This document shows positions 10,939 to 21,917 of a stretch of DNA of 64,000 bases, piece by piece. The translations under genes were made by a program, and so were the position numbers. The notes beneath the pieces are model-generated. The model was not told the DNA's origin. It saw only the letters and a list, made by a program, of their open reading frames with translations, and did not search any database. This DNA comes from Cryptomeria japonica (taxonomy: Eukaryota; Streptophyta; Pinopsida; Cupressales; Cupressaceae). Where the stretch lies: the NCBI RefSeq assembly GCF_030272615.1, contig NC_081414.1, positions 1,615,501-1,679,500 on the forward strand, read 5' to 3'. Position 1 is the first letter of the stretch. Every line of letters begins with the position of its first letter.

Positions 10939-12927
10939 TCATAGTTGATCAACCAAATTATATTGAATTTTGGGGAGTGTTGTTGATGTTGATGTGTTCC
11001 CTTTCAAGACAGATTTTTGCGCTCTGGTTGTCACATTGATAGACGCATGCTCTTGTTTGTCCTTAATTTTTATGACATTTACTTGGTTGTCATATGTTGA
11101 TATGTGATTGATGGTGTTCTCATATAGGTGATTTATACGAGCTCCTCTGGTATTGTTTGATGTTGAAGCTCCTCCCTTGTAGTTTGGAAGAGGATTTTTA
11201 AAGGCTTCATGGTCACCATTTGGTTTGTGACTATCAATTGTTAAATCACCTCTATCGATCATGTCCTGAATGATGTTCTTTAGCCTTATGTAATAATTTG
11301 TGTGATGTCCTTTGTTTCGATGAAAAACACAAAAATGTGAGTCATTCGACCAAGGTTGTTTGATCCGGGGTTCAAAGTTGTTCGTGGTTGGCAATGTGAT
11401 GATCTTATTCGCCAAGAGATCCCGAAACACTGATTCTAAGGTTTGTCCTAATGGTGTGTAGATACGTCAGTATGGGAAAGTGTTGGTGTTGCCTCTCTGG
11501 TTTGCATTATTCTCTCGGTTAATGTTGTTGCCTTGGTTATTTTTGTTGGTGTTTGATGTTGAAGTTCTTTGATTGGAATTTTGCGGATAAGTGTTAGTGT
11601 CTTGATTAACACTTTTTTGATCTTTATTAGATGGTGGGTTACCTAATAAAGCCAACACTAGTTGTTTAGATTTTACATTATTGACATCAACTACCTGATC
11701 ATTAACAACGTTTTTATTCCTTGTCCAAAGTTTGGATTTGTCTAACATGTTGTTATTGTTTTGATTGTTAAAGGGGTTAGTGCTTGATGAACTAACACCT
11801 TCCTTAAAGAACTTCAATGTTCCTTTCTTGATGCAAGCTTCCTCCACTTGGATTTCATTTTCTATCAATTTGGTAAAAAATGATATGCATTGGAGCTTGA
11901 GTTGATAACTTATCTCACTATTTAGATTATGGATAAAGATTTCCATCTTTTACTTTTCAGGCACGTCTCGAGGATATCTTGAAACCATGCGTCTCCATCG
12001 CTGAAGAAGCACCATGAATGTTTCATTGCTCTTTTGTTTTGTGCTACACATGTCCAACATGGTAATTGCATGTTGAATGTTATAGGAGTATTGTGTTATG
12101 AATTTGTTTACGAACTCATCGAATGATCTGATGGGAGGTGTGAGTTTAGGCAACCACTCCATTGTTTTCCCTCCCAAACTTCTTGGGAATAATCTCATTA
12201 ATTAAGTGTCATCGTGAGAAAACTCTAGGCTCATGGTACAAAATTACCGAATGTGATCACGAGGATCACTTTTACCATCGTACTTGTCATACTTTGGTAT
12301 ATCTGAATTTGGGGGAAAAGGTACCATGTTCAATCTCCTATCAAAAGGATAAGGATAGATCTCATCCAAGGAGTATAGTACTGTAGTTCCTTGTTGCATG
12401 TCCTACATTTTCCTTTGCAGTGTTTGGATTTGTTGTGTAAGAGAAACCATGGGCGTGTTTGTCCTCTGAGGGAGAGCTTCCCCTCGTTCATTAAGATTTT
12501 CTCGATTGCAAGTATGGTCTTGCTCATGGGTGTTGTCTTATTTACGTATGTTTTCCAGATCATGTGTCTCTTCTTCTCTTCGTTGTTCTTGATAAGCATA
12601 ATTTCTTGACCTTGTTCTTGAAATTCTCTCATCAATATTTCTTAAGTTTTCTGTATCAAAATCTTTAGGAATGTTGACCCCTTTGCTAGTTAGCATGAGT
12701 AGATATTTTTATTTGTCTTCTTCGATAAGTCTTTCCATGATTTTTTGGAATGTTGCATTTTCTTGACATTCTTGGAGAAGTTCTTCTGCGATCTCTGTTT
12801 TACCCATATTGGCATACTCATCAAAAGGATTGGATAATCTACGACCCATACTTGATTTTGGTTGTGATTCCTTTTGCTTGTTTCTTTGAGATCGAGTGAC
12901 AACGGACATTTTATATATTTCTACCAT
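10939..12927 (-). pseudogene. Gypsy-1 gag (broken)
   Basis: Gag would form the virus-like particle around the RNA. The N-terminus starts near 12,927 (MVEIYKMSVVTRSQRNKQ), parallel to MVETRLQKSRR in Tat-3. A capsid-like block at 12,198-11,950 has MRLFPRSLGGKTMEWLPKL, CSTKQKSNETF and LQRWRRMVSRYP. An Asn/Thr-rich stretch (11,946-11,467) follows, then a zinc-knuckle-like CVFHRNKGHHTNYY region near 11,340-11,300 where the last Cys is Tyr. The C-terminal end runs into the protease frame. Frameshifts separate 12,635-12,330, 12,198-11,950, 11,946-11,467 and 11,430-10,939. Unlike Tat-3, no stop falls at the gag/protease junction itself. Confidence 0.85.
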
Positions 12928-14354
12928 GATGAATTATTCTTCTTCTATGGGAGTTCTGGGTGGTGTTGGCAGCTCTGGTCGAGGTTTGTTATAGGTGATA
13001 AAGAACTGTGGAAACAAAGAGGGGTTAATCCTTCCTCCACGATTTAGGCGTTGGTTGAATGCCTCTTTCTGAATGTAACCCCTACATCTCAAAGGTTCCT
13101 TGTCAAACTCATTTGTTTTTCCTTGGATATACAATCACATGTGATGCAAAGAGTTGACAATTTATATAGAGAAATTTATTCCTTTTCGTAAGTGCCTTAG
13201 AACTAGGTTGTCTCTTCTTCAACTTAGTGTTGTGATGAAGACTTGTTCTTCTCAAAATATGAGGAGTGGTCATACACGAATGATCAAAGGTTGACGTTGA
13301 TGTTCGATTTGGATACTTCGTTTTGAATACTCAAGTTTACTTTATCAAGTAGAGGTTTAGTTAGATTCGCCTTCACAAAAAAGTGTGACAAATGATATGG
13401 AAACTTGATTTGACAACTTAAGGGTTAAACTAGGTATTTGTTTTGATAGAATCTGTTGGATGGTGAAACTTTGAACACTATTTCTGATACTTCCTAATTT
13501 TGTTGGATGAAGTCTGATCTCAAGCTAGTTTAATGATTTGAAAGCTCATTCTAAGAGTGCCTTGTTGATTTTGGAATTTTTCTCATTGATGATCGGATTC
13601 GAAGTTCTGTTATTGAGTTTGCTAAAAGACCTAAAAGGGTATTTGAAACTATCGATAAAATTTTCCCAAAGTGTAGGATTTGCTCTTTATTTTTTCCTAA
13701 AATTGATCATGCGCTAAGATAGAGACTGAATGCGCTAAAGAATGTTCCCTATGCGCTATGCTGCCTTTCCTATACGCTAGTTTAGATTGTTTGAAAATGA
13801 CTATCCTGGATATGTTATGCGCTATTATGTTCTGATTACGCGCTAATGTTTAATATGAAAGTGCTATGATATGCTTCTGATGCGCTATGCTGATGTTTGA
13901 ATGTGCTATGCTGATGTTTGAATGCGCTACACTGATGTTGACAAGCGCTACTGGGAATTTCACCAATATGATACTGATTAGGCGCTAAGATAAGTGATGA
14001 AAGCGCTAAGTTTTGGTTCAAATACGCTTTTAAACGCTAGCTACGCACTAGGATGTTACTCCTATGCGCTAACTGTCCTGATTTTTTTGTTTATGCCATT
14101 TTGAAAATTAATAGTTGTGATTTTGATGGATGATTTTATGAAAAATAATAACTTGAAAACATGACACATAGAAGAGATAACAATTTAATCTATGCTAAAC
14201 AAGTAGTGTATGTTGTTTTGAGGATGTGTTCAAATCCCTAATGTTTTCACTGGTTTGGATAACAATAAGACAGATAAAGCAGACTCTTTATTGAAGGGTC
14301 ATCAACAATATCATAGCCTACTAGTCTCGATACTCCGTCAGCTCAAACAACCTT
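12928..14354 (-). other. Gypsy-1 5' leader, non-coding
   Basis: This stretch lies between the gag start and the primer-binding site. It has no gene. The only recognisable structure is an array of GCGCTA-type motifs (13,708-14,075). A short opposite-strand ORF and the ORF at 13,836-14,021 are products of the array. Confidence 0.7.
13708..14075. repeat. GCGCTA-core degenerate array in the Gypsy-1 leader
   Basis: The hexamer GCGCTA, or a one-base variant, recurs about 15 times at irregular spacing of 15-35 bp. Examples are TATGCGCTATGCTG, GATTACGCGCTAATG and AAAGCGCTAAG. Two adjacent units (13,895-13,935) share GCTGATGTTTGAATG. Surrounding DNA is AT-rich with few CG pairs, so the array stands out. 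Confidence 0.8.
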
Positions 14355-14376
14355 GTCACCCCTTAGGGGGCGCCCA
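14355..14376 (-). other. Gypsy-1 primer-binding site (probable)
   Basis: Read on the minus strand, TGGGCGCCCCCTAAGGGGT follows a short A run just inside the LTR end at about 14,383. Many plant Ty3/gypsy elements have a TGGCGCC-type site in this position. It contains a short palindrome, CCCCTAAGGGG. Confidence 0.55.
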
Positions 14377-14382
14377 TTTTTT

Positions 14383-14559
14383 TGCCTTTTGCCATAAATT
14401 AACTCAAAGTGAATTGCTTCACAATTGAGTAGTTATCTTAGGAGATATATGGTGAGTGATCTTGGGGACGGATTATTCCCCACCCTGGCACTATGATATT
14501 GAAAATGTCTGGTAACTGACTTGGCTCAAAGCGTAAAAGTCGAATTCAAAAGACCCACA
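14383..14559 (-). repeat. Gypsy-1 5' LTR, inner fragment
   Basis: This is the end of the Gypsy-1 5' LTR next to the primer-binding site, separated from the rest (35,918-37,316) by Copia-1. The boundary at 14,383 is inferred from the primer-binding site and the terminal TG. No second LTR is in the window to test it. Confidence 0.5.
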
Positions 14560-15436
14560 TGTTGACATTACATTAAGTTTGTTGGTATGATGATATTGAG
14601 AAGGTTGTTGGAGATTGATGATATAATTGATAAAGGATGATTACTGTCTTAATAATATTATTTTGTCATTGATGTCAAACAATTGATTTTCTGATTCAGT
14701 ATGATGTTGCCATATCTTAAAGAGTATGTTTTGGTAAGTATAAAGATGTCGGTAAGTGACATAGAAAGAATGTGAAAATGAAGGGGAGTAATAAGTTATT
14801 CAATGGGCAACTATTACCGAGTTAGATAGTGATGAGATTATGTTATTTTGATTGTTTTGATATCCTATATATGTGTATTTGAAGAGTAAATAAGAAGGAG
14901 AAAATATTTCATGCAATAGAATGAGTAAAGGTTTGATACTATTCTATTTTACCGAGCAAGGAGCCAGTCGGTAAATTCCAAGGTTATTGGTGTTGGTTAA
15001 AGAAGGAAGAAGTCACCGAGCATCGTCAGCAAGCAAAGCTACTGAGACAGTAACCGAGACAAATACAGAATGTCTACTGAGTAAAGTTCAGAATTAACCG
15101 AGCGTCAACCGAGCAGTAACAGAATGCATTGGATGAATAAATACATTATTAAATGAAGGATGCCAATGAGATGGAGATTTATAGAAGATTGGAATGTCGT
15201 GCAAGAAGTTTGTTAAGGATCAATGACAATGAAAATTCAAGAGTTAGATCTACAACACAGATTGAATGGTTATGACCGAGCACAAGTACCAAGGAAGGAA
15301 TACAAGTTTCAAGGCAAGATAAAACATTTTTTCAGTTCGAAGGATTCAATGAACGTAGTCAAGTTTGAAGATCTGATGGCTAAGATTAATCATGAGAAAT
15401 GTGATTAAGGAGATTAAGCGGTTAGGAATTGATTAT
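14560..15436 (+). repeat. Copia-1 5' LTR, first part
   Basis: It matches 33,182 onward in the 3' LTR and continues after Tat-NA at 27,822-28,503. ACCGAG recurs throughout. Tat-NA inserted at 15,436, inside the LTR TATA box (GATTAT | AAATAAGG). Confidence 0.95.
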
Positions 15437-16667
15437 TGTAGACACCTAAAAATGGTCAACGCTTGCGGAATCATACTTTAACATTTGCGCATTGCCTCAT
15501 TTTAGGTTTTTGCGTCGCATTAACATTTCTCCTATGTCACGCACTTGGTTTTTATCATTTGCGAGCATCGAGTCCTTCTTCTACATTCTTCAGTTGTCTC
15601 GCTTTCGAATTTGGTCTTGTCGATAACAATCTTCATTCATGATTTCGGTTGATCTTTGTCCTTGTCAATCTTGTCATATTGCGATCGATTCGTCATCGAT
15701 CCTTGTCCTTTTCAATCATGTCAATTTGGTCAATTTGTCATTGATTTTTGTCAACCAATCTCAATCAAATCATTTATCAACACTGGTCATTTGTCAATTC
15801 AAAATCATGATTGAATCGATATCAACTATCCTTTGTCAAGACCTAATTGTCGTCTTTGCATTTCTAATTCATCTTCCAAGGTTTTATGATTTATTCATTT
15901 AATCTTGTTTGGCATTTTCCCTCTAGGTTAAATAATTTATTTATTTATCCTAGGTCTTCTTGTCACAATTAAATTATTATTTAATTGGCTAATTAATTCC
16001 TCCTATTTTTGTAAATTAATTAATGAATGGGAAATTATTAAAAAAATTTACCTAATTTGCATCAATTTCCTAATTTCCAAGTCATCATTTCTAACCTAAT
16101 TTTCTAATTTCTCCTAAATTCCTAAATGTCTATTTCTATTCCAAAATCTTGTCATAAGTCCTTGCATAGCAATTTGTCATAAATTGTCATAAAATCCTTG
16201 CATAGCAATTTGTCATACACATGTCATAATTTTGCTATTCTTGATTTGAATTTCCATTCGAATCATTATCATGCTAATTTGATCATTTCTTCAATTTATC
16301 TATAAATTGGATGAATTTCTTCAATCAAATCCCTTGATTCTTAATTGGTAATCAGACTATCGAATTTCTAGTCAATCACATTTCTAGTACTCTTGATCAA
16401 AAATCTTGTCTACTTGCTTTCAATTATGTGTGTGCACTTGTAGGTGAGATCCACAACCAAACCATTTGAAGAGGAAAGAAGAACAATGGAGCCGCATGAA
16501 GGAGCATTCAAATCACATCTTTGGTTTGCATAATCTTTGCTTTTGAATGTTTTTATTTCATGCCTCTATTGAGTGTTGTTTAGGATAGATCATTGCAATG
16601 AATGCTTTTGTGATTGAGCTATTACGTTTATCTTGTTTTGTGATGATTTCCTATTTCCTATGCTACA
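15437..16667 (+). repeat. Tat-NA 5' LTR
   Basis: It begins TGTAGACACC and ends TGCTACA, followed by the primer-binding site. It has only about two units of the GATC/GTCATCGATC tandem repeat (about 15,655-15,760) that is expanded in the other LTR. Confidence 0.9.
16309..16318 (+). promoter_or_regulatory. TATA box of Tat-NA 5' LTR
   Basis: TCTATAAATT is conserved at the equivalent place in the 3' LTR (about 27,610). It is the best core-promoter candidate for the sense transcript. Confidence 0.5.
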
Positions 16668-16672
16668 TTAAT

Positions 16673-16691
16673 TGGTGAACCCGACGTGAAC
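16673..16691 (+). other. Tat-NA primer-binding site
   Basis: TGGTGAACCCGACGTGAAC starts 5 bases after the LTR end. The TGG start fits pairing with a tRNA 3' CCA. It differs from the Tat-3 site (TGGCACGCCCGG), so the two elements probably use different primers. Confidence 0.65.
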
Positions 16692-16784
16692 ACTAACCAT
16701 CTAACCCCTTAATTGTGTTTTTGAGTGCTTTTGAGTTGATTTGCAGGCCAAAAACCCCAAAACAGGGTAGTGCAGAGCTTTCTG

Positions 16785-16905
16785 GGGACTTCTGCGCTTG
16801 TGTCAGACAACCTGCGCCTGTGTTGAGCATTCTGCGCTTGTGTTAAAGACATTCTGCTCTTGTGTCATGGGTTCTGCGCCTGTGTCATGAGTTCTGCGCC
16901 TGTGT
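16785..16905 (+). repeat. TGCGCYTGTGT leader array of Tat-NA
   Basis: Six units of about 21 bp share the core TCTGCGCYTGTGT (one unit has GCTCTTGTGT). The same core recurs in the intron of the antisense gene at 25,717-25,835. A related CGCGTCTGTGT core occurs in Tat-3. Confidence 0.85.
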
Positions 16906-17319
16906 AAAGTCCAGAATAGAGGTAAAAATGTAGTGTTTTACTTGAAAATTGTCTTGTTTTTTGCATTCTGTTTTCTGTGTTTTGGTTTTTGGTACTAATT
17001 ATCTGTGCAGAATCTTGGCATACGCATGGCAAAGACAAACAAATCAAACTACTAACATGCTTTATGCAGAATCGATAGTCAAAGACCAAACAAATTAAAC
17101 TTTTGACTTGGTGATTTTTGCAGGTTGCCTTGGAGAAACAACTAAACCTTGTGTTTGCAATTAATTTTTAGGCACCTAGTGATTTCTAAATAGGTTGGAA
17201 TGAACATGTTTTTGCTTTGATTGTTGAGTGTGACATTGGAGTAGGAGAGTATGCTCTCATCCTTCTTAGGGTGATCAGAAATCCAGATCTTCGATACCAT
17301 GCTGATTGTTTTGATTGTG

Positions 17320-17840
17320 TGTCACCTTTAGAGGGCCTGCCTTCCCGACCACTTTTCTTTTGTAAGCAAGTGATAATCGTGAGAAAGGAACGACCCAAAG
17401 TGAGTACGGCTAGAATACCTTGGCATTCTAACTCGCTATAAAAAAATACCCGATGAGCGAAAGCTTTGAAGGAAGTGTTACGTGGGAATTGCAGTTACTT
17501 GGGAAGTGATGACCCTTGAACTCTTTCTCATATCAACATCTAAGTAGGGCCTCTTGGTCTAAATCGTGCTTGCGCGACTACATTTGTTTGGTATCTTGAT
17601 GGGCTTAATGTCTCAATCACGCTTGCGTGACATCAAGGAGTAACGCTTAACAAAAATCCTTACTAAACACCTTGTTTTTAGAAGCCAAAAACCCTTCTAG
17701 TTGCTTGAGAAGGACAAGTTCGGATACTTGGAAGAGATACTAAGTTCGCCATGGGGAGATTTCCATGGGGACTGATGCTTGGCTGCCCTGAGAAGTGAGT
17801 GCCGTGGAGGGGAGCCCGTGGGGTCAAGCATCTATGTATT
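17320..17840 (+). other. Leader block conserved between Tat-NA and Tat-3
   Basis: Several segments match the Tat-3 leader (61,770 down to 61,240, minus) in the same order. They are TTTAGAGGGCCTGCCTTC, GAGAAAGGAACGACCCAA, CCTTCTAGTTGCTTGAG, and a run of about 85 bp containing TTCGCCATGGGGAG, GGGGACTGATGCTTGGCTG and GAAGTGAGTGCC, ending GTCAAGCATCTA. The last part is the best conserved non-coding sequence between the elements. Its role is unknown; a packaging or translation signal is an inference. Confidence 0.75.
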
Positions 17841-18787
17841 CTCCTTGAATCCCATAATGAGTCTACCTCTCAAGTACCTAATGTCTTTGCCTACCATAAG
17901 AAATGTGGAAATGAGCATGATTGTCTTGAGTCTAAGTGGCAATATCTTGTTTGCTTGTCAAAAGTTGAATTACATCTCATTTCAAACACAAGGCAAATTG
18001 ATTCAAAACAAGGTTAAACACAAGAGTATTTCATTCAACAAAGTTCAAAACACCTTCAAACATGGTTGTCAAACATTTTCCAAAATCTTGTCTCAACATT
18101 CATGTCACTTAGATTTAGGTTCATCCTAGGTTTGCATTTTGCAAATTCGTTGTCAACTACCAAGGTTAGGTTTCACCTAGGTCATACTCCTATGCATATC
18201 AATAAGTGGTCATCCATTTTCATGTGTCCTCTTGCATTAGAGTAATACCATTTCATAATTCAACCTTAGGTTTTGCCTTAGGTTGACATTGTCATACATT
18301 TGCATTTGCATACCCTAGGTTTCTTCATTAAGCTTAGGTCATTATCATATCATATTAGGGTCACTTGCATAGTAATTGTCCCTTAGCATATAGTGTCAAA
18401 ACTAGGTTTTGTCATACTTGAGTAATCAAAATCTTTGATAAACCCTAAGTCATTGTTAAGAAGTCTAGACCTTATCAAACCTTTTCTCTTTATGTCATTA
18501 TTGTCATTTGGTCAAACCTAGCTTAGTATCCAAGCATATAGGGGAGACATTGTCATTTTGTCCTTTTGTCACTTGGTCCTTTTGTCCTTTGAGGTCTAGG
18601 CATCATTTCAATTTCCTAAGGGTCTCATTTTTAGATTTGCATTCCAAAAAGTTTTTCAAAATCTTGAAAAACAACCAAAAACATAGATTGCATTCTTGCC
18701 ATAGATTGCATTTTCATCTATTTAGTTTGCATTTAGTTGCATATCATACATTATCCTTGAAAAATCCCAAAAACATTGCATAGTGAC

Positions 18788-21637
18788 ATGTCTATTGAAA
18801 CAAGGTTCCAAGCACCAATGATGAAACAAAGTTTGACATATCAACCGACAATGCAATCGAATTTTAATCCAAGGCAATCACAATTATATTGAACCCAACA
18901 ACAAGGCAATATCGATCAAACTCTTTATGATGAAACAAGTCTCCAAATACAAAAACTAGAGGAGAAACTATCTCAAGAAGAAGAGATATTGGAACAAAGA
19001 GTGAAAAACATTGAGAAGAATAGATCACAAATGTTCAAAATGTTTCGAAAACTTCCAGGTCGAAATCCAAAGATTGAGCCAATTGATGTAAGATCTCTTC
19101 TTGAACGATCAGACATACCAGCTCTCCTCTCCCAAATAGAGATGATGAAACAATTTCAAGAAAAGAGACAACATCAATTTCAACATTATGTGCCTCCACA
19201 ACAAGAACAAGAAGGTGTTTACTATCAATCAGATTTTCAACCATCACAACCAATTGTTCAACAGCTCGAACATTTCCAACAGACACAACCAATGGTCCAA
19301 CATATACAACCAATGGTCCAATTTCAACAATATGTCCAACCGACTATCAAGTATCAACAACAAACTCAATGGACAACTCAGTATCAACAACACCAACCAA
19401 ACATTCAAAAACAAAGTTGCAGTGCACACCAACCCAAGTTTCAAACATGTCAAAACAATTGAACCAAGTCCAATATCAAAACATGACATCAGATCAGAAC
19501 CAACTCCTTGCCAAACAAGTTCAAATTCCAGATACAACCATGTCAAAACCTCGAAAGAAAGGTGGCTTTATTGCAATGCTCTTAAGGAAATTACCAAGTG
19601 AGTTCTTTGAGGAATATCAAGATAATACAACTATGTCTAGCAATGCCTCATCCCCCCGCAAACAAATTGACTCTCCAGTGGCATCTATCCCTACACCTTT
19701 AGAAGTTTTACAAGAACCTTCTATATTGTCCTCATCAAACAATACACCCAAGGATGCAATTATCCAAGAGCTATCCATAATCGATTGCCATGATAATCCA
19801 ATTCATGATGCACATCCTTGTCATGTTTCAGAAATACAAGATCCAATGCCACCATGCACTTTATTGCCATTACCTATTTTAGAGGACCCCATTCAAAGTC
19901 CCTCTTCCTCATGTTCAAGCATTGATTCCCTGTCAGAATCCATCACAAATGTTCAAAGTGCATTTCCTTCATCCCAAAACATTGAGCCCTTGCCAGAATC
20001 CTCCATGCATATCCAAAGTCCAACCCCATGTCAAGAGGATAATTTAGAGCATGAAGAAACGTGTCTTGAAATAGATGAAGATCAAGATCTTGAAACCTTA
20101 TCATCCTATCCAATTGTTGACCAGGACCCCATGTTCCCAGACACTCATGATGATTCCCCTATTCTTGTCCATCCTATCCAAAGTCCTATTAACACTCCAT
20201 TCGTCGGGCAAGATCAAGATATCCTAGTCCATCCAATCCCAAACGATCCCCTTCCATTTTATGAACAAAATGTCCTTTCAAATCCCATTGACATTCCACT
20301 TCCTAAGAAAGATCAAGATATCCTTTCCATCCTTTCCGATGATCCCATTGAAAGTCAAGAGCAAAGCACCTTTAAAGAGGATTCCAATGATCTTCCTCCT
20401 TGTCAAGATCAAATTATTCCTTCAGATCCTCCACAAGATCCACTTGTTCCTCCATCTCCACGTCCTAATGCTCCATATTCCTTTTGATGATCCCATTATT
20501 TCTCCCATTCCATATCTTGAAGAGCCTGTCATTGAACCATGTCCACAACACAATCCTAGTCCCCCTCATGATCCTAATCCCACTCATGATCCTAACGTGT
20601 TAGTGCAAGATGTTCATGAACCCTCGACATGCATAATGGGTTCTTCCACTTTGGTGAAATCCGATCCACTTCAAGATCTCATTATTTCTCTCATATCATA
20701 TCCACCTCATAATGGACTCGCGTCTTCTTCTCAAAGCAAAGAGTATCCTACAAGTCAAGATATTCATAAAGGCAAAGGAGTAGATCTCCATAAGCAAGAA
20801 TCCCTTCATATCAAAGAAGATCTTAAGGGTCATGTCTACACAACTCACTCTCAAGACATTGGTATACCTCCATCAAAATCCAAACATACACCTTCCCCAT
20901 CATACTTTCCATCCATCTTAGGTCCTTATATCCCTTCGTCCTCTATGCAAGGTCAGAAAAGGCACACATCCTTGAGTAAATTTCATCCATCCAAAAGAAG
21001 TCCATTTCATTCATATCCATCCATGCATTCCTTTCCCCCTCCAAGCAATTTGGATGCCAAGTATAAAAGTCATAAGTCTAAAAATCCACATGTATTCAAG
21101 GATCAACATGTCCAATATAATCGACATGTCAAAACAAAGAACAATATGATCTATAAAGAAAAAGAAATATCCAAAAGGCCACAAAGGCCCACTGAGAAAA
21201 ATAAAGCAAAGTCAAAATATATATGGGTTCCTAAATCCCTTGTGCAAGCAATGCACTCCAAGGAACCACAAAAGCATGAAAAATCAAAAACCATGTGGAT
21301 CGCTAAGCGGCTTCTTGAAGCACAAAAGCCTAAAGAAACACCAAAATTGGCATCCAGAATTTCTATTCCTCCATCCAAACTTTCCAAGTCTATTCCTCCA
21401 TCACCTCCTCCTTCCATTTTGGGCCCTTATGTCCCAAAATCCATAGCCTTTCCTCTATCCAAATCTCAATATCCAAAATACATTTTTCCTCCATCAGTCC
21501 ATCACCCCTCAAGGTGTGTGCCAATGTCGATCTTGCCTTCATTTCCATCCACTGAAGCCCAATTCTTCGAATACCCTACCTATTATCCAATGCATATTTT
21601 CCATCCTTCCATCCGTTTGATCCAATCCTTTGCATAA
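18788..21637 (+). pseudogene. Tat-NA sense ORF: Gln- then Pro/Ser-rich protein of unknown function
   Basis: The frame opens at an ATG at 18,788 (MSIETRFQAPMMKQ). It has a TGA at about 18,890, then runs through a probable coiled coil (KLEEKLSQEEEILEQRVKNI) and IEPIDVRSLLERSDIPALL. A Gln-rich segment follows, and after a frameshift near 19,450 a segment with KKGGFIAMLLRKLPSEFFEE. Next is a long acidic Pro/Ser-rich stretch, and after a second frameshift near 20,485 a basic C-terminus. The C-terminus has internal repeats: PSILGPYIP and PSILGPYVP, then KSKYIWVPKSLVQA and KSKTMWIAKRLLEA, the latter two 36 residues apart. There is no zinc knuckle, capsid, protease or polymerase motif. Its position is that of gag, so a structural role is possible but unproven. 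About 950 residues if intact. Confidence 0.7.
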
Positions 21638-21892
21638 ATCCTCGCCTTAGTTTCATCTTATTTTCCATGTCCTTATCCTACCAACGTCTTTGAGCATACT
21701 TTTAAAGGTCATGGTCCATTTTTTTTAAGGCTACTATCCAAACAATAAATATGTTTGAGTCCTTCTTCCATCCCCTATCATGTGTCCATCTTCTATTGAA
21801 AAAGTCAAAATACTTAAAAAAAAAAAAAAAAAAAAAAAAGTGGAAAAAAAAGAAAAGAAAGAAAAAAGTAAAGCAAAAATAATTCGTCCACT

Positions 21893-21917
21893 GGTGAAAA
21901 CCTGGCAAACAGGCATC
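21893..21917 (+). ncRNA. GGTGAAAA stem-loop motif (single copy) in Tat-NA
   Basis: Downstream of the sense ORF lies GGTG AAAA CCTG GCAAA CAGG CATC. The inner stem is CCTG:CAGG. The outer stem is GGTG:CATC with one G-U pair. In Tat-3 the outer partner is CGCC and three different inner stems occur (52,983-53,129), so pairing is kept while bases change. The flanking AATAATTCGTCC also matches Tat-3. The class is chosen as structured RNA; expression is not shown. Confidence 0.6.

Larger units (their letters stand above)
16692..18787 (+). other. Tat-NA 5' leader, non-coding
   Basis: This is a 2.1-kb leader before the first ATG of the sense ORF. It contains a six-unit TGCGCYTGTGT array (16,785-16,905) and a GC-richer block at about 17,320-17,840 that is colinear with the Tat-3 leader. 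The rest (17,850-18,780) is AT-rich, with many GTCATA/CTTAGG words and no gene. ORFs of 70-116 codons here have no counterpart in Tat-3. Confidence 0.7.

Noticed and set aside
19035-19546. Minus-strand Val/Leu-rich ORFs resembling membrane proteins
   Set aside because: They are reverse reading of a Gln/Thr-rich (CAA, ACA) coding stretch, which gives hydrophobic codons by chance.
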